64,000 nt of DNA from Bacteroidota bacterium (GCA_021155905.1 JAJNBG010000004.1:62001-126000), one strand, 5' to 3'. Positions 1 through 11,507 are shown, counted from the first letter of the stretch. Translations and numbers: made by a program. Notes: a model not told the origin generated them from the sequence alone.

Positions 1-831
1 TACATAAGGTCCAACTACAGAATTTATCAACGTTACGTTTTCGCCAATATAACACGGTTCGATGATAACTGAGTTATGCGAGGTATGCATTTTAGAAACA
101 AGATCTTCTTTCTTGTTAAATTCAAGTATACGTTGGTTAGTGTAAACTGTTGAATCTTTGTTCCCGCAATCCAGCCATTCAGTGACCTGACCCGGTGTAA
201 ACTTTAAACCTTTATTTTTCATATTCTCGAGGGCATTCGTCAATTGAAATTCCCCTTTGTCTTTAATGTTATTATCGAGAAGGTACTGCAACTCTTTTTT
301 AAGGTTCGCACCATCTTTAAAATAGTAAATACCAATAATCGCCAAATCTGATACAAATTGCTCTGGTTTTTCAACGAAATCAGTGATCACATTTTTTTCA
401 TTGATTTTAACGACTCCAAATGACTTTGGATCATCAACTTTTTGCACCCAGATAATTCCATCTTTTGAATCATCCAGTTTAAAATCAGCTTTGAATAATG
501 TATCCGCAAAAGCGACAATAACTTTTCCCTTTAATGCTTCCTTGGCGCACATAATAGCGTGAGCTGTGCCTAAAGCTTCTTCCTGATAAAAAATACTGGC
601 CTTGGCTTTTAGGTCAATTGCAATTTTTTTGAGCTTATCTTCAGTTTCTTTTCCAAGGTGACTAATGACAAAAGCAATTTCGTCCACTTTTTCATTCGAG
701 ACACTAACAATATCTTCTACCAGACGTTGAACAATTGATTTACCTGCAATCGGAAGAAGGGGTTTGGGTGTGGTAAAGGTATGCGGTCTCATTCTTTTAC
801 CTATACCGGCCATTGGCACAATTATTTTCAT
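1..831 (-). CDS. Sugar-phosphate nucleotidyltransferase, C-terminus cut by window edge
   Basis: The reading frame starts at an ATG (829-831 on the complement) and stays open to the window edge, giving 277 residues of an incomplete protein. It begins MKIIVPMAGIGKRMRPHTF, the nucleotide-binding signature of glucose-1-phosphate thymidylyl/uridylyltransferases, followed by the KPLLPIAGK substrate loop. Family members activate sugar 1-phosphates with NTP to make NDP-sugars for glycans. The substrate cannot be told from this fragment; a C-terminal left-handed beta-helix would lie outside the window. The last visible residues (IEPCYIGENVTLINSVVGPYV region) already look like the start of hexapeptide repeats. 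A composite promoter lies 41 nt upstream. Confidence 0.9.
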   Translation of the reverse strand, partial: MKIIVPMAGIGKRMRPHTFTTPKPLLPIAGKSIVQRLVEDIVSVSNEKVDEIAFVISHLGKETEDKLKKIAIDLKAKASIFYQEEALGTAHAIMCAKEALKGKVIVAFADTLFKADFKLDDSKDGIIWVQKVDDPKSFGVVKINEKNVITDFVEKPEQFVSDLAIIGIYYFKDGANLKKELQYLLDNNIKDKGEFQLTNALENMKNKGLKFTPGQVTEWLDCGNKDSTVYTNQRILEFNKKEDLVSKMHTSHNSVIIEPCYIGENVTLINSVVGPYV

Positions 832-872
832 GACAAATTTGTTTTGAAGTTTTAAAATGAATTTGAATAATC

Positions 873-935
873 TAAATGTAGATAGTACTTGCGTTTAATT
901 ATTAATATTTCGGTAAAAGCTACTTTTTATACGCC
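873..935 (-). promoter_or_regulatory. Composite activator site plus -7 element for the nucleotidyltransferase gene
   Basis: On the minus strand: GGCGT, 17 nt, CCGAA, 28 nt, TACATTTA. It matches the window-wide pattern RGCTA-N17-HCGAA-N28-TAnnTTTG with a change in the first box (GGCGT for GGCTA). Confidence 0.7.
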
Positions 936-1029
936 AGGATAAATGAATGAACTGTTATGTACGTTCAATAAAAATATTGTAGTTTTTTGAATAAATTTTT
1001 GGCTCATCAACATACTCCTTTCCTGTTTT

Positions 1030-1092
1030 GGCTATTTTAATTCATTTTTCATCGAAAGGAACAAAAATTATGGAACAAACGTTATAGTTTAG
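1030..1092 (+). promoter_or_regulatory. Composite activator site plus -7 element for the LytTR regulator
   Basis: GGCTA, 17 nt, TCGAA, 28 nt, TAGTTTAG, ending 24 nt before the start codon of the LytTR gene. The -7 element is one base off TAnnTTTG. If the LytTR protein is the activator, this would be autoregulation. Confidence 0.72.
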
Positions 1093-1116
1093 CCTTGTTA
1101 TTTAAAGTATTTCAAT

Positions 1117-1839
1117 ATGCAAACCTTAAAACCAAAACAAATGAGATGTATTATAGTTGATGACAACAAAATGTCACGGGAAATGGTAAAACAATTGGTA
1201 GACCAGGTTGATTTCCTCGAGCTGAAAGGAGAGTGCGAATCTCCGATGGAAGCGTTTAATTATCTGAAGAAAGAAGATATCGATCTTGTGTTTTTGGATG
1301 TTGAGATGCCAGGAATGACCGGGATCGAACTAATGAAAAATCTTGAAAAAAGACCAATAACAATTCTTATCACCTCTAAACAGGATTATGCGGTTGAGGC
1401 ATTTGAATTGAATGTTGCTGATTATATTATTAAACCGGTTACTTTATCACGTTTTATGGTCGCCATCGATAGAGCGAAAGAGCTATTTGAAGGTAAGAAT
1501 CCTAAAGTGGAAGTGAGCGGAAAAGAAAAGGATTATATTTTTGTCAGATCAAATTCCTTATTGACGAAAGTGAAAATTAAAGACATCATTTACGTTCAGG
1601 CCCTGGGAGATTATGTAAACATATTTACCAATGATACGCGGTTAACGGTACACATTACTTTAAAAGGAATGGAAGAAAAACTTCCTTCGGACAAGTTTTA
1701 CCGACTTCATCGTTCCTATTTAACTGCCCTACATCATATCGACAATATTGAGGAAGGTACAGCATATATTGGTAAACATCCATTACCAATCGGGGAGCAA
1801 TATAAAAAAGAACTTTTAAGAAAAATTAATCTGATTTAA
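1117..1839 (+). CDS. LytTR-family response regulator (LytR/AlgR type)
   Basis: A 240-residue two-domain response regulator. The N-terminal receiver (about residues 9-125) has the acidic pair at V-D-D and the phospho-acceptor Asp61 in FLDVEMPG, plus the conserved KP near residue 107. The C-terminal LytTR domain (about 140-238) shows the typical IYVQALGDYVNIFT and FYRLHRSYL segments that bind DNA, usually as two sites about two helical turns apart. An internal ATG at 1141 (Met9) is also a plausible start. It precedes the giant hybrid kinase by 280 bp with a terminator between, so they are separate units but probably functional neighbours. No LytS-type membrane kinase is adjacent, so the cognate kinase is not fixed by the sequence. 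Confidence 0.93.
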   Translation: MQTLKPKQMRCIIVDDNKMSREMVKQLVDQVDFLELKGECESPMEAFNYLKKEDIDLVFLDVEMPGMTGIELMKNLEKRPITILITSKQDYAVEAFELNVADYIIKPVTLSRFMVAIDRAKELFEGKNPKVEVSGKEKDYIFVRSNSLLTKVKIKDIIYVQALGDYVNIFTNDTRLTVHITLKGMEEKLPSDKFYRLHRSYLTALHHIDNIEEGTAYIGKHPLPIGEQYKKELLRKINLI

Positions 1840-1882
1840 CCTGTTTTTTTCTGGACCTATTCAACAAAATTGAACAATATTT

Positions 1883-1929
1883 AGCCGGAAACACCAACTA
1901 TTTTTGTGGTGTTCCCGGCTATTTTTTTT
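1883..1929 (+). terminator. Rho-independent terminator after the LytTR gene
   Basis: Inverted repeat AGCCGG(A)AACACCA / TGGTGTTCCCGGCT with an AT-rich loop, followed by ATTTTTTTT. It separates the LytTR unit from the kinase operon. Confidence 0.85.
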
Positions 1930-2119
1930 GCCTTTTCACCGAATTTGTTCCGGAGCAAAGGCAGTAATTTTTAAATTTAAAACGGTGCTTTATTGTTTTT
2001 TCACCTATATTTAATATAGTGGAGCAATGGTTTAGCTTCCACTATTTACGAATTCAAATTATTTTATCAATCTGGATTATTTAATTAAGACGAACCAACA
2101 CTTTTATAAACCCCCGTAT

Positions 2120-5100
2120 ATGAAAAGTAAAACCCTGAAACCAAAATCAAAAAGTCCCCAAACAAAGAAAAGTAGCAGCACGCCTAAATCAAATGCAGGG
2201 GATCAAAAAACTGTTTTAGTACGCGCGAAAACCAGCGGCAGTACAGCAAAAACGAATAGGGCAGCTACAAAAACAAGCACTACGAAAGGAAAATCTTCTA
2301 AAGCTGTTACATTTACAGCAAATGGTAATGCCCAAAGGGTAAAATCAAACGGTATCCATTCAAATGGAAGTGGCGCTTTTTATGAAGACCGTGTATTAAC
2401 GGATGCAGAATTATTAAAGATGCTGATAAAGGTTAAGAACGGTAATTTTTCTACACGTTTACCTGCCGGTCAGACCGGGGTCAAGGGGGCGATTAATGAT
2501 GCTTTGAATGAGATCATTGATTTGAACGAAAGAATGGTATTTGAATTTGAAAAAGTTGGTACCAGTATTGGTAAGCAAGGTAAATTAACTAACAGGGTTG
2601 TGCTTGAAGGCGCTAGAGGTTCCTGGGGCTCATGCGTTGATTCTGTAAACATGCTTATTTCCGATTTGGTGCATCCAACTATTGAGATTGCACACGTAAT
2701 CACCTCCGTAGCAAAAGGTAATTTGTCACAGGAAATGCCTTTGTCTATTGAGGGAAATCCATTGCAGGGGGAGTTCTTGCGAATTGCAAAAGAGGTAAAT
2801 GGAATGGTAAAGCAGCTGAACTTATTCTCCATGGAGGTAACGCGTGTTGCCCGTGAGGTAGGTACAGAAGGTAAGTTGGGTGGACAAGCGAAAGTGAAAG
2901 GGGTAGGTGGTGTATGGAAAGATTTAACAGATTCAGTAAATAAAATGGCCTCGAACTTAACGGGCCAGGTACGTAATATTGCCGATGTAACAACAGCGGT
3001 AGCAAAGGGTGACTTATCGAAGAAAATTACGGTAGACGTAAAAGGAGAGATCCTTGAATTAAAGAATACGATTAATACGATGGTGGATCAGCTGAACTCA
3101 TTCTCTTCCGAGGTAACGCGTGTTGCGCGTGAGGTAGGTACAGAGGGAAAATTAGGTGGTCAGGCACAGGTAAAAGGTGTTGGTGGTACATGGAAAGATT
3201 TAACGGACTCTGTAAATAAAATGGCTTCTAACTTAACGGGCCAGGTACGTAATATTGCCGATGTAACAACAGCGGTAGCGAAAGGAGATTTATCAAAGAA
3301 AATTACGGTTGACGTGAAAGGAGAGATCCTTGAGTTAAAGAACACGATCAATACGATGGTGGATCAGTTGAACTCTTTCTCATCAGAGGTAACACGTGTG
3401 GCGTTAGAGGTGGGATCAGAAGGAAAATTAGGTGGTCAGGCTAAGGTACGGGGTGTAGGTGGTGTATGGAAAGATTTGACTGACTCTGTAAATCAAATGG
3501 CATCTAACTTAACAGGTCAGGTGCGTAATATTGCCGAGGTAACAACAGCGGTGGCTAAAGGTGACTTATCTAAAAAAATTACAGTAAACGTTGCAGGTGA
3601 AATCCTTGAGTTGAAGAACACGATTAACACGATGGTGGATCAGTTAAACTCATTTGGTGCGGAGGTAACGCGTGTTGCCCGCGAGGTAGGATCAGAAGGA
3701 AAACTGGGAGGACAGGCAAAAGTAAAAGGTGTTGGTGGTACGTGGAAAGATTTAACGGATTCGGTAAATCAAATGGCATCCAACTTAACCGGCCAGGTGC
3801 GAAACATTGCAGAGGTAACAACTGCAGTGGCAAATGGTGATTTATCCAAGAAAATTACAGTAAATGTTGAAGGAGAAATTCTCGAATTGAAAAAAACAAT
3901 TAACACGATGGTGGATCAGCTGAACTCGTTTTCATCTGAGGTGACCCGTGTGGCGCTTGAAGTAGGTACAGAAGGAAAATTGGGCGGGCAAGCAAAAGTA
4001 AAAGGAGTTGGTGGTACATGGAAAGATTTAACGGATTCGGTAAATCAAATGGCCTCTAACTTAACAGGACAAGTACGTAACATCGCCGAGGTAACAACCG
4101 CGGTGGCTAAAGGCGATTTATCTCGTCAAATCACGGTAGATACAAAAGGAGAAATTCTTGAATTAAAAAATACAATTAATACCATGGTGGGCCAGCTGAA
4201 CTCCTTCGCATCAGAGGTTACCCGTGTGGCGAAAGAGGTAGGTACAGAAGGAAAATTGGGTGGACAGGCGCAGGTAAAAGGAGTAGGCGGTACGTGGAAA
4301 GATTTAACGGACTCAGTAAATTTAATGGCATCGAACTTAACAGGCCAGGTACGTAATATTGCTGAAGTAACAACCGCGGTAGCGAAAGGTGACTTATCCC
4401 GTCAGATTACGGTGGACGTAAAAGGGGAAATCCTTGAATTAAAGAACACGATCAATACCATGGTGGATCAGTTAAGAGGATTTGCGTCTGAGGTAACCCG
4501 TGTGGCGAGAGAAGTGGGTACCGAGGGGAAACTGGGAGGACAAGCCGATGTACCGGGTGTTGCCGGAACATGGAAAGATTTAACGGATTCAGTAAATCAA
4601 ATGGCCGGTAACTTAACTGCTCAGGTACGTAACATTGCCGATGTGGCGATTGCGGTAGCGAGTGGAGATATGTCCCGTAAAATTACGGTGGATGTACGCG
4701 GAGAAATTTTACAATTGAAAGAAACACTGAACACAATGGTGGATCAGTTAAGGGCGTTTGCATCAGAGGTAACACGTGTGGCGAGAGAGGTTGGTACTGA
4801 AGGAAAATTAGGAGGACAAGCTAACGTACCGGGTGTTGCCGGAACATGGAAAGATTTGACTGACTCTGTAAATCAGATGGCTGGTAACTTAACAACACAG
4901 GTACGTAATATTGCAGAGGTAACGATAGCGGTAGCTAACGGAGATATGTCGAAGAAAATTACGGCCGATGTACGTGGAGAAATCTTACAGCTGAAAGAAA
5001 CAATTAATACGATGGTGGATCAGCTCCGTGCCTTTGCATCAGAGGTAACCCGTGTGGCAAAGGAAGTTGGTACAGAAGGAAAATTAGGAGGACAGGCGTT

Positions 5101-8100
5101 CGTACCTGGTGTAGCGGGAACATGGAAAGATTTAACGGATTCTGTAAACCAAATGGCCGGTAACTTAACAGGTCAGGTACGTAATATCGCAGAGGTAACA
5201 AAAGCGGTGGCAAGCGGTGACTTATCCAAAACAATTACGGTTGACGTAAAAGGAGAGATCTTCGACTTAAAGAATACGATCAATACAATGGTGGAGCAGC
5301 TCAACTCCTTCGCATCCGAGGTAACCCGTGTGGCAAAAGAGGTGGGTACAGAAGGGAAATTAGGAGGCCAGGCACAGGTAAAAGGTGTCGCCGGTACGTG
5401 GAAAGATTTAACGGATTCAGTAAACTTAATGGCCTCTAACTTAACAGGCCAGGTAAGGGGAATTGCGAAAGTAGTAACATCCGTAGCAAAAGGTAACCTG
5501 AAACAAAAATTATCGATTCAGGCTAAAGGAGAAGTAGCGCAGTTAACTGATACGATTAATGAGATGATTGACACCTTAGCAACCTTCTCCGACCAGGTAA
5601 CAACTGTAGCACGTGAGGTAGGAGCTGAAGGAAAATTAGGAGGGCAGGCGAATGTACCGGGCGCATCCGGAACATGGAAAAACCTGACAGAGAACGTAAA
5701 CCAACTGGCAGCAAATTTGACGACGCAGGTGCGTGCGATCTCTGAGGTAGCATCGGCGGTAACGCAGGGTGACCTTACGCGTACAATTGGTGTAGAAGCA
5801 AAAGGAGAGGTAGAAGCATTAAAGGATACTATTAACCAGATGATTTCCAACCTGAAAGCAACGACGTTAAGAAACCAGGAGCAGGATTGGTTAAAATCCA
5901 ATCTGGCTAAGTTTACCCAAATGTTACAGGGACAAAAAGAGTTGAATTCAGTAACAAAAGCGATCTTAACAGAATTGGCACAGGTTGTAACAGCGCAACA
6001 TGGATTATTCTATATTCTTGAAGAAGGTGATAAGTTCGAAACATCTAGATTAAGATTGATTGCTTCATATGCTTATAGAAAACGTAAAAATGATACCAAT
6101 AGTTTCTTGATGGGCGAAGGTTTAATTGGACAATGTGCTTTGCAAAAAGAGCGTATCCTTTTAACCAATGTACCAAGCGACTATGTAGAAATAAATTCCG
6201 GACTTGGTTCAGCTAAACCATTAAACATTATCATCTTACCGGTTTTATTTGAAAACAGGTTAAAGGCTGTAATTGAACTGGCTTCCTTTGATTCATTCAG
6301 TCAGACTCATCAGGATTTCCTTGAAGGATTGACTGAAAGTATTGGTATCGTATTAAATACAATCGAGTCCAACTCAAGAACAAGTGAACTTCTTGTACAG
6401 TCTCAATCTTTAGCCAGTGAGTTAAAGAGTCAGCAGGAAGTATTACGTAACACAAACGAGGAATTAGAAGAGAAAGCAGTGTTATTAGCCGCACAGAAAA
6501 ATGAGGTAGAATTAAAAAATCAGGAAGTAGAGGAAGCGAGAAAATCTTTAGAAGAAAAAGCAAATCAGTTAACGCTGACTTCTAAGTATAAGTCTGAATT
6601 CCTAGCGAACATGTCTCATGAGTTAAGAACTCCATTAAACAGTTTGCAGATTCTTGCACATGAATTGATCCAGAATCATGACGGAAATCTGACTGAGAAA
6701 CAAATTCAGTTTGCGAAAACAATTAATGCATGCGGGGAAGACTTAATTCAGTTGATTAATGATATCCTCGATCTTTCTAAAATTGAGTCAGGATATATTT
6801 CTGTGGATTATTCTCCTGTACGCTTTACTGAGATTACAAAATATGTGGATAATACCTTCAAGCATATTTCGGAGGCTAAAAATCTGAAGTTCACAATCGA
6901 AGCAGATGATAATTTACCTGAAATTCTTGAAACAGATCCACAACGATTGAATCAGATCCTTAAAAATCTATTATCCAATTCGTTTAAGTTCACTGAAAAA
7001 GGTGAAGTTGGATTGAAAATTTACAAAGCCGACCATAACTGGAAACCAGGAACGCCGAGTCTGGATAACGCAGATACTGTGATCGCATTTGAAATTTCAG
7101 ATACAGGAATTGGTATTTCAAAAGATAAGCAAAACATTATCTTCGAAGCCTTCCAGCAAGCAGAAGGTTCAACAAGCCGTAAGTATGGTGGTACAGGATT
7201 AGGTTTATCTATTAGCCGTGGTTTATCGGATCTGTTAGGTGGTACTATTGAGTTGGAGAGTGTACCAGATCATGGAAGTAAATTTACTTTGTTCTTACCA
7301 ATTAAAGTTTCTGCAAGTGTTGAGAATAAACAACTGGAAATGGAGAACAAGGCGATCGTTAAGGAAGCGCTTAAAACAACTCCTGATACAACGTTTCACT
7401 TATCGGAGATTGAGCAGTATTTTATTGATGAAGTTGGTGATGATCGATTAAATATTACAGCCAGCGATAAGGTTATATTAATTGTTGACAAGGATATTGA
7501 ATTTGCGAAAATGATGCTGGAAAGAGCGCATACAAATGGAATTAAAGTTGTTGCTACAACCAAAGGTAGTGACATGATTGACTTCCTGAATCAATTCCGT
7601 CCGCAGGCAATTATCCTAAACATCAACCTTCACGATACAAATGGATGGAAGATTATGGATAGACTTAAAAACGATTTAACGTTAAGGCATATTCCTGTTT
7701 ACATAACGTCCACGGAGGAAGACAGGGACAGTGCATTAAAACGTGGTGCCAGAAATTTCCTGGTGAAGCCGGTGAAGGAAAAAATGTTGAACCATATCTT
7801 TACCGATATTACTGATTTTACAGAGAAAAAAGCAAGAACTTTATTGATTGTTGATGATAACCCACAGGAACTGGATATGGTTGTGAAAGCCGTTGAAGGT
7901 GATGATATACAGGTAACAACTGCGCAAACTGCCAAGGAAGCCATCAATTTAGTTCGTGAAAAGAATTTTGATTGTATTATCCTGGATCTTGTTTTACCTG
8001 ATGCTCAGGGATTGGATATTATTAAAGAGCTTGAGAACGACAAATCAGAGCATGAAACAGCGCTGATTGTTTATTCAGCGAAGGATTTAAATCCAAAAGA

Positions 8101-8635
8101 AAAAGAACGGTTAAAACAGTTTGCTAACAGTATCATTCTTAAGAGTGCGCATTCCCTGAGTAAATTAGTTGACCAGACTGCTTTATTCCTGCACCGCATA
8201 CAAAAAGATCTGCCGGAGAAAATGCGCGAAACCATTGACGCTTATTATTTGAGCGACGATTGTTTATTAGGAAAAAAAGTACTGATTGTGGATGATGATA
8301 TGCGAAACCTGTTTGCCTTAACGACTGCTCTTGAGCGTTTTGGATTAAATATCATGAACGCTGAGAGTGGGCAGGAAGCGATTAATAAACTGGAAAAAAA
8401 TCCTGATCTAGATATTATCCTTATGGATATCATGATGCCGGAAATGGATGGTTATGAAACAATGAAGAGAATCAGGGGCGAAGAAAAAAACAGAGACCTT
8501 ACCATTATTGCATTAACTGCTAAGGCTATGAAAGGCGACAGACAGAAATGTATTGAGTCAGGCGCATCTGATTATATTACTAAACCTGTGAATGTTGAGC
8601 AATTGCTGAGCCTCATGCGTGTTTGGTTGAAGTAA
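2120..8635 (+). CDS. Giant poly-HAMP hybrid histidine kinase with three receiver domains
   Basis: A 2171-residue soluble kinase with no membrane segment or signal peptide. Order: a Lys/Ser/Thr-rich basic tail (about 1-75); two divergent HAMP units; eleven near-identical 92-residue HAMP-connector units (about 265-1250, each with WKDLTDSVN and [10 protein letters not shown]); a GAF domain (about 1275-1425); a coiled coil; HisKA with His1500 in SHELRTPLN; HATPase ([15 protein letters not shown]); and three receivers. Receiver 1 has Asn1834 where the phospho-Asp should be and is probably inert; receivers 2 (Asp1956) and 3 (Asp2103) are intact. The layout resembles group III kinases such as fungal Nik1/Os-1, which sense osmotic stress through poly-HAMP arrays, but with more units. 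The next kinase follows 28 nt downstream, suggesting one operon. Confidence 0.96.
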   Translation: MKSKTLKPKSKSPQTKKSSSTPKSNAGDQKTVLVRAKTSGSTAKTNRAATKTSTTKGKSSKAVTFTANGNAQRVKSNGIHSNGSGAFYEDRVLTDAELLKMLIKVKNGNFSTRLPAGQTGVKGAINDALNEIIDLNERMVFEFEKVGTSIGKQGKLTNRVVLEGARGSWGSCVDSVNMLISDLVHPTIEIAHVITSVAKGNLSQEMPLSIEGNPLQGEFLRIAKEVNGMVKQLNLFSMEVTRVAREVGTEGKLGGQAKVKGVGGVWKDLTDSVNKMASNLTGQVRNIADVTTAVAKGDLSKKITVDVKGEILELKNTINTMVDQLNSFSSEVTRVAREVGTEGKLGGQAQVKGVGGTWKDLTDSVNKMASNLTGQVRNIADVTTAVAKGDLSKKITVDVKGEILELKNTINTMVDQLNSFSSEVTRVALEVGSEGKLGGQAKVRGVGGVWKDLTDSVNQMASNLTGQVRNIAEVTTAVAKGDLSKKITVNVAGEILELKNTINTMVDQLNSFGAEVTRVAREVGSEGKLGGQAKVKGVGGTWKDLTDSVNQMASNLTGQVRNIAEVTTAVANGDLSKKITVNVEGEILELKKTINTMVDQLNSFSSEVTRVALEVGTEGKLGGQAKVKGVGGTWKDLTDSVNQMASNLTGQVRNIAEVTTAVAKGDLSRQITVDTKGEILELKNTINTMVGQLNSFASEVTRVAKEVGTEGKLGGQAQVKGVGGTWKDLTDSVNLMASNLTGQVRNIAEVTTAVAKGDLSRQITVDVKGEILELKNTINTMVDQLRGFASEVTRVAREVGTEGKLGGQADVPGVAGTWKDLTDSVNQMAGNLTAQVRNIADVAIAVASGDMSRKITVDVRGEILQLKETLNTMVDQLRAFASEVTRVAREVGTEGKLGGQANVPGVAGTWKDLTDSVNQMAGNLTTQVRNIAEVTIAVANGDMSKKITADVRGEILQLKETINTMVDQLRAFASEVTRVAKEVGTEGKLGGQAFVPGVAGTWKDLTDSVNQMAGNLTGQVRNIAEVTKAVASGDLSKTITVDVKGEIFDLKNTINTMVEQLNSFASEVTRVAKEVGTEGKLGGQAQVKGVAGTWKDLTDSVNLMASNLTGQVRGIAKVVTSVAKGNLKQKLSIQAKGEVAQLTDTINEMIDTLATFSDQVTTVAREVGAEGKLGGQANVPGASGTWKNLTENVNQLAANLTTQVRAISEVASAVTQGDLTRTIGVEAKGEVEALKDTINQMISNLKATTLRNQEQDWLKSNLAKFTQMLQGQKELNSVTKAILTELAQVVTAQHGLFYILEEGDKFETSRLRLIASYAYRKRKNDTNSFLMGEGLIGQCALQKERILLTNVPSDYVEINSGLGSAKPLNIIILPVLFENRLKAVIELASFDSFSQTHQDFLEGLTESIGIVLNTIESNSRTSELLVQSQSLASELKSQQEVLRNTNEELEEKAVLLAAQKNEVELKNQEVEEARKSLEEKANQLTLTSKYKSEFLANMSHELRTPLNSLQILAHELIQNHDGNLTEKQIQFAKTINACGEDLIQLINDILDLSKIESGYISVDYSPVRFTEITKYVDNTFKHISEAKNLKFTIEADDNLPEILETDPQRLNQILKNLLSNSFKFTEKGEVGLKIYKADHNWKPGTPSLDNADTVIAFEISDTGIGISKDKQNIIFEAFQQAEGSTSRKYGGTGLGLSISRGLSDLLGGTIELESVPDHGSKFTLFLPIKVSASVENKQLEMENKAIVKEALKTTPDTTFHLSEIEQYFIDEVGDDRLNITASDKVILIVDKDIEFAKMMLERAHTNGIKVVATTKGSDMIDFLNQFRPQAIILNINLHDTNGWKIMDRLKNDLTLRHIPVYITSTEEDRDSALKRGARNFLVKPVKEKMLNHIFTDITDFTEKKARTLLIVDDNPQELDMVVKAVEGDDIQVTTAQTAKEAINLVREKNFDCIILDLVLPDAQGLDIIKELENDKSEHETALIVYSAKDLNPKEKERLKQFANSIILKSAHSLSKLVDQTALFLHRIQKDLPEKMRETIDAYYLSDDCLLGKKVLIVDDDMRNLFALTTALERFGLNIMNAESGQEAINKLEKNPDLDIILMDIMMPEMDGYETMKRIRGEEKNRDLTIIALTAKAMKGDRQKCIESGASDYITKPVNVEQLLSLMRVWLK
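2912..5875 (+). repeat. In-gene tandem repeat, 276-bp unit, 10 full copies plus a partial
   Basis: The DNA coding for the HAMP units repeats with an exact period of 276 bp (92 codons): the V/T-W-K codons recur from 2912 to 5672 in ten equal steps, followed by a shorter eleventh unit. Several neighbours differ only at synonymous positions, which suggests recent duplication or gene conversion. Such a tract is prone to copy-number change and to misassembly from short reads. Confidence 0.95.
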
Positions 8636-8663
8636 TGATTTGATTTTAAAGTACTGTAACAAG

Positions 8664-11384
8664 ATGGAGATAGATCACACAGTTAAAATATTAATGGTTG
8701 ATGACAGACAGGAAAACCTGTTTGCGCTGGAGGTTATTTTAGCAGATAGAAATTATGTTTTTGTTAAGGCTAATTCAGGAAAAGACGCGTTAAAGATATT
8801 GTTACAGGAGCAGGACTTTGCTATCATTTTAATGGATGTTCAAATGCCCATCATGGATGGTCTTGAGACTGCTAAAATTATACGGGAGAGCGATAAATTT
8901 AAACATGTTCCGATTATTTTCCTTACCGCTAACATAGATAACCCGGAGGATATTTTTAAGGGTTATGAAACAGGGGCGGTAGATTTTATGGTGAAACCAT
9001 TGTCACCTGATATTCTAAGAGCTAAAGTGTCTGTTTTTGTAGAGCTCTATAAGAAAAATCATGAATTGACGGTTCAGAGTGAATACATGAAATCTCTCAA
9101 TAGTCAATTGGAGAAACAGTCCAGGTATGTTAGAAGCCTAATTGAATCAAGTCTTGATCCGATGGTGACGATCAATTTGGATGGTAAAATCACCGACATG
9201 AATGAAGCGCTTGAAAAAATTACAGGCTTGTCTCGTGAAACGATTAAAGATACTGATTTCGTAGATTATTTTACCAGACCGAAAATTGCCAATGAAGCCT
9301 ATCATGACGTTTTTGAGAAGGGGTATATTGCCGATTATCTGCTGGCGATTAAGGATAAAGACGGTACAGTAACGGAAGTACTATGTAATGGTTCTGTTTA
9401 TAAAGATGAGCATGGTAAGGTTACAGGGGCCGTTATAGTAGTCAGGGAAAAATTACTTTCAAAATATTCACGAAGTTTAATTGAAGCGAGTCTGGATCCA
9501 TTAATTACCATTAGTTCCGAGGGTAAGATTACAGACATGAATGAAGCGCTGGTTGATATTACCGGTATTACGCGTGAAAAAATAAAGGGTACGGATTTTT
9601 TCGATTATTTCACAGAGCCGGAAAAGGCGAGACGAGTGTACGAAGAGGCTTTTGCGAAAGGTTTTGTGGTCAATTCTCCGCTTACTATTCGTCACAAAGA
9701 CGGAAAAGTGACAGATGTATTATTTAACGGTTCTACCTATAAAGATGAAAGAGGTAATATATTGGGAATTGTTATTGTCGCGCGCGATGTAACCGAGCAA
9801 AAACGTTTTGAAAAAGAATTAATTGAAGCAAAAAGTAAAGCAGAAGAGGCGATGCGGGCCAAGCAACAGTTTCTTTCCAACATGAGCCATGAGATCAGGA
9901 CTCCATTGAATGCAATTATTGGATTTACAAATGTCATAGTTAAGACTAAATTAGACGAGAAACAGAAAGAATATGTAAATGCGATTAAATCGTCAGGAGA
10001 TTCGTTGATTGTATTGATTAATGATATTCTTGATCTGGCGAAAGTGGATGCCGGTAAAATGACCTTCGAGGAAACTCCATTTAAATTGCAGGATTCTATT
10101 ACATCAATGCTGAAAATGTTTGATACAAGGATAACTGAAAAAGAAATCAAGCTTATTAATGAGTATGATTCATCCATTCCTGAAGTATTGGTTGGCGATC
10201 CGGTTCGTTTACACCAGGTGTTAATGAACCTAGTTAATAACGCCATTAAATTTACATCCCAGGGCAAAGTAACAGTTGGTGCTAAACTGCTTAATGAAAA
10301 TGAAGAAAAAGCAACTATAAAGTTTTATATACAGGACACCGGTATAGGTATTCCTAAAGATAAAATCGAAACAATTTTCGATAATTTCCAACAAGCTACG
10401 ACTGGTACAACGCGTTTGTTTGGAGGAACCGGTTTGGGACTTTCCATTGTGAAGCAATTAGTTGAGGCGCAGGGAGGGAAAGTGTTTGTAGAAAGTGAGG
10501 ATGGAAAAGGTTCAACGTTTTCTTTTACACTGAGTTTCCTTAAAACAAATGAAACCATTAAGACGGAGGATACAAACAACATTGAGCCAAAAAGTGAAAA
10601 TAAGAACGTAAAGATTTTGGTTGCAGAAGATATTAAGTTTAACCAGCTTTTGATGAAAACGATATTGGAAGGTTTTGGTTTCTCGATGGACATTGCTGAA
10701 AACGGAAAACTGGCGGTTGAAAAAATGAAATCAAAACCGTATGATCTTATCTTAATGGATTTGCAAATGCCTGAAATGAATGGATTTGAAGCAACTGAGT
10801 TTATTCGGAAAAATATTAATAAGGAAATCCCGATTATTGCTTTAACGGCAGATGTCACTACAGTTGATGTTAAAAAATGCAGAGCTATTGGAATGAATGA
10901 TTATATCTCTAAACCGGTTGATGATAAATTGCTGTATAAAATGATCATGGATTATATTAAACCGGGGAGTGATAAGAATGGTGTAACGGAAAATAAAGAT
11001 GCGGCGAATGCTACGGAAGAAAAAGTTAAATACGTTAATCTTAATTATTTAAAAGAACTTACCGGAGGAAAACAGGAAGGGATGGTATTAATGATAAAAG
11101 CATACCTGGAAGAAACTCCCACGCTGCTTAAAGCGCTGAAAGATAACATTGGCACAAAAAACTGGGATGCCGTTGGCGCCGCTGCTCATTCCATTATCCC
11201 GTCTTTTTCAATGTTGGGAATGGATGTCAAATATGAAAAAATGTCCAGAAAAATTCAGGAACTGACGACAAAAAAGGAAAACCTTGAATCAGTAGAAGGT
11301 TTGGTTTTAGAAATAGAGGAAGCTTGTCTTCAAGCGATGAAAGAACTGGAAGAAGAGTTGGTTGTTTTAGAAGAGATTCATTAG
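8664..11384 (+). CDS. Hybrid histidine kinase: REC-PAS-PAS-HisKA-HATPase-REC-HPt
   Basis: A 906-residue soluble kinase (from ATG 8664; an in-frame TTG at 8640 is less likely). The N-terminal receiver has Asp58 in LMDVQMPIMDG. Two similar PAS domains (each with SSLDPxxTI / ASLDPLITI and a TDF.DYFT segment) look like an internal duplication. HisKA carries His409 in SNMSHEIRTPLN, then HATPase with DTGIGIP and [10 protein letters not shown] second receiver has Asp699, and a C-terminal HPt domain has His842 in AAHSIIPS. The protein thus holds every step of a phosphorelay, and an N-terminal receiver allows control by another kinase. The start lies 28 nt after the poly-HAMP kinase stop, so the two are probably co-transcribed and may form one relay. 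Confidence 0.95.
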   Translation: MEIDHTVKILMVDDRQENLFALEVILADRNYVFVKANSGKDALKILLQEQDFAIILMDVQMPIMDGLETAKIIRESDKFKHVPIIFLTANIDNPEDIFKGYETGAVDFMVKPLSPDILRAKVSVFVELYKKNHELTVQSEYMKSLNSQLEKQSRYVRSLIESSLDPMVTINLDGKITDMNEALEKITGLSRETIKDTDFVDYFTRPKIANEAYHDVFEKGYIADYLLAIKDKDGTVTEVLCNGSVYKDEHGKVTGAVIVVREKLLSKYSRSLIEASLDPLITISSEGKITDMNEALVDITGITREKIKGTDFFDYFTEPEKARRVYEEAFAKGFVVNSPLTIRHKDGKVTDVLFNGSTYKDERGNILGIVIVARDVTEQKRFEKELIEAKSKAEEAMRAKQQFLSNMSHEIRTPLNAIIGFTNVIVKTKLDEKQKEYVNAIKSSGDSLIVLINDILDLAKVDAGKMTFEETPFKLQDSITSMLKMFDTRITEKEIKLINEYDSSIPEVLVGDPVRLHQVLMNLVNNAIKFTSQGKVTVGAKLLNENEEKATIKFYIQDTGIGIPKDKIETIFDNFQQATTGTTRLFGGTGLGLSIVKQLVEAQGGKVFVESEDGKGSTFSFTLSFLKTNETIKTEDTNNIEPKSENKNVKILVAEDIKFNQLLMKTILEGFGFSMDIAENGKLAVEKMKSKPYDLILMDLQMPEMNGFEATEFIRKNINKEIPIIALTADVTTVDVKKCRAIGMNDYISKPVDDKLLYKMIMDYIKPGSDKNGVTENKDAANATEEKVKYVNLNYLKELTGGKQEGMVLMIKAYLEETPTLLKALKDNIGTKNWDAVGAAAHSIIPSFSMLGMDVKYEKMSRKIQELTTKKENLESVEGLVLEIEEACLQAMKELEEELVVLEEIH

Positions 11385-11410
11385 CATTTAACTATAAAAA
11401 AAACTCTTTT

Positions 11411-11473
11411 AGCTTAGAAAAATGGGTTCGTACCGAATATTAAGTTATTTTTTTATTTGAGTTGCTACTTTCG
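11411..11473 (+). promoter_or_regulatory. Composite activator site plus -7 element upstream of the 11.5 kb gene
   Basis: AGCTT, 17 nt, CCGAA, 28 nt, TACTTTCG, ending 34 nt before the start codon. The first box and the -7 element each differ from consensus at one base. Confidence 0.7.
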
Positions 11474-11507
11474 AAAAAACTAAATTATTAACCTAAAAAA
11501 AAACCTT

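Noticed and set aside
2026-2088. Composite promoter for the poly-HAMP kinase (ACGAA at 2048-2052)
   Set aside because: The first box would be AATGG and the -7 position TTAATTAA; only one of three parts fits.
2470-5901. Long minus-strand open frames within the poly-HAMP gene
   Set aside because: They repeat with the 276-bp period and show no protein-like features; they are antisense shadows of the HAMP coding repeats.
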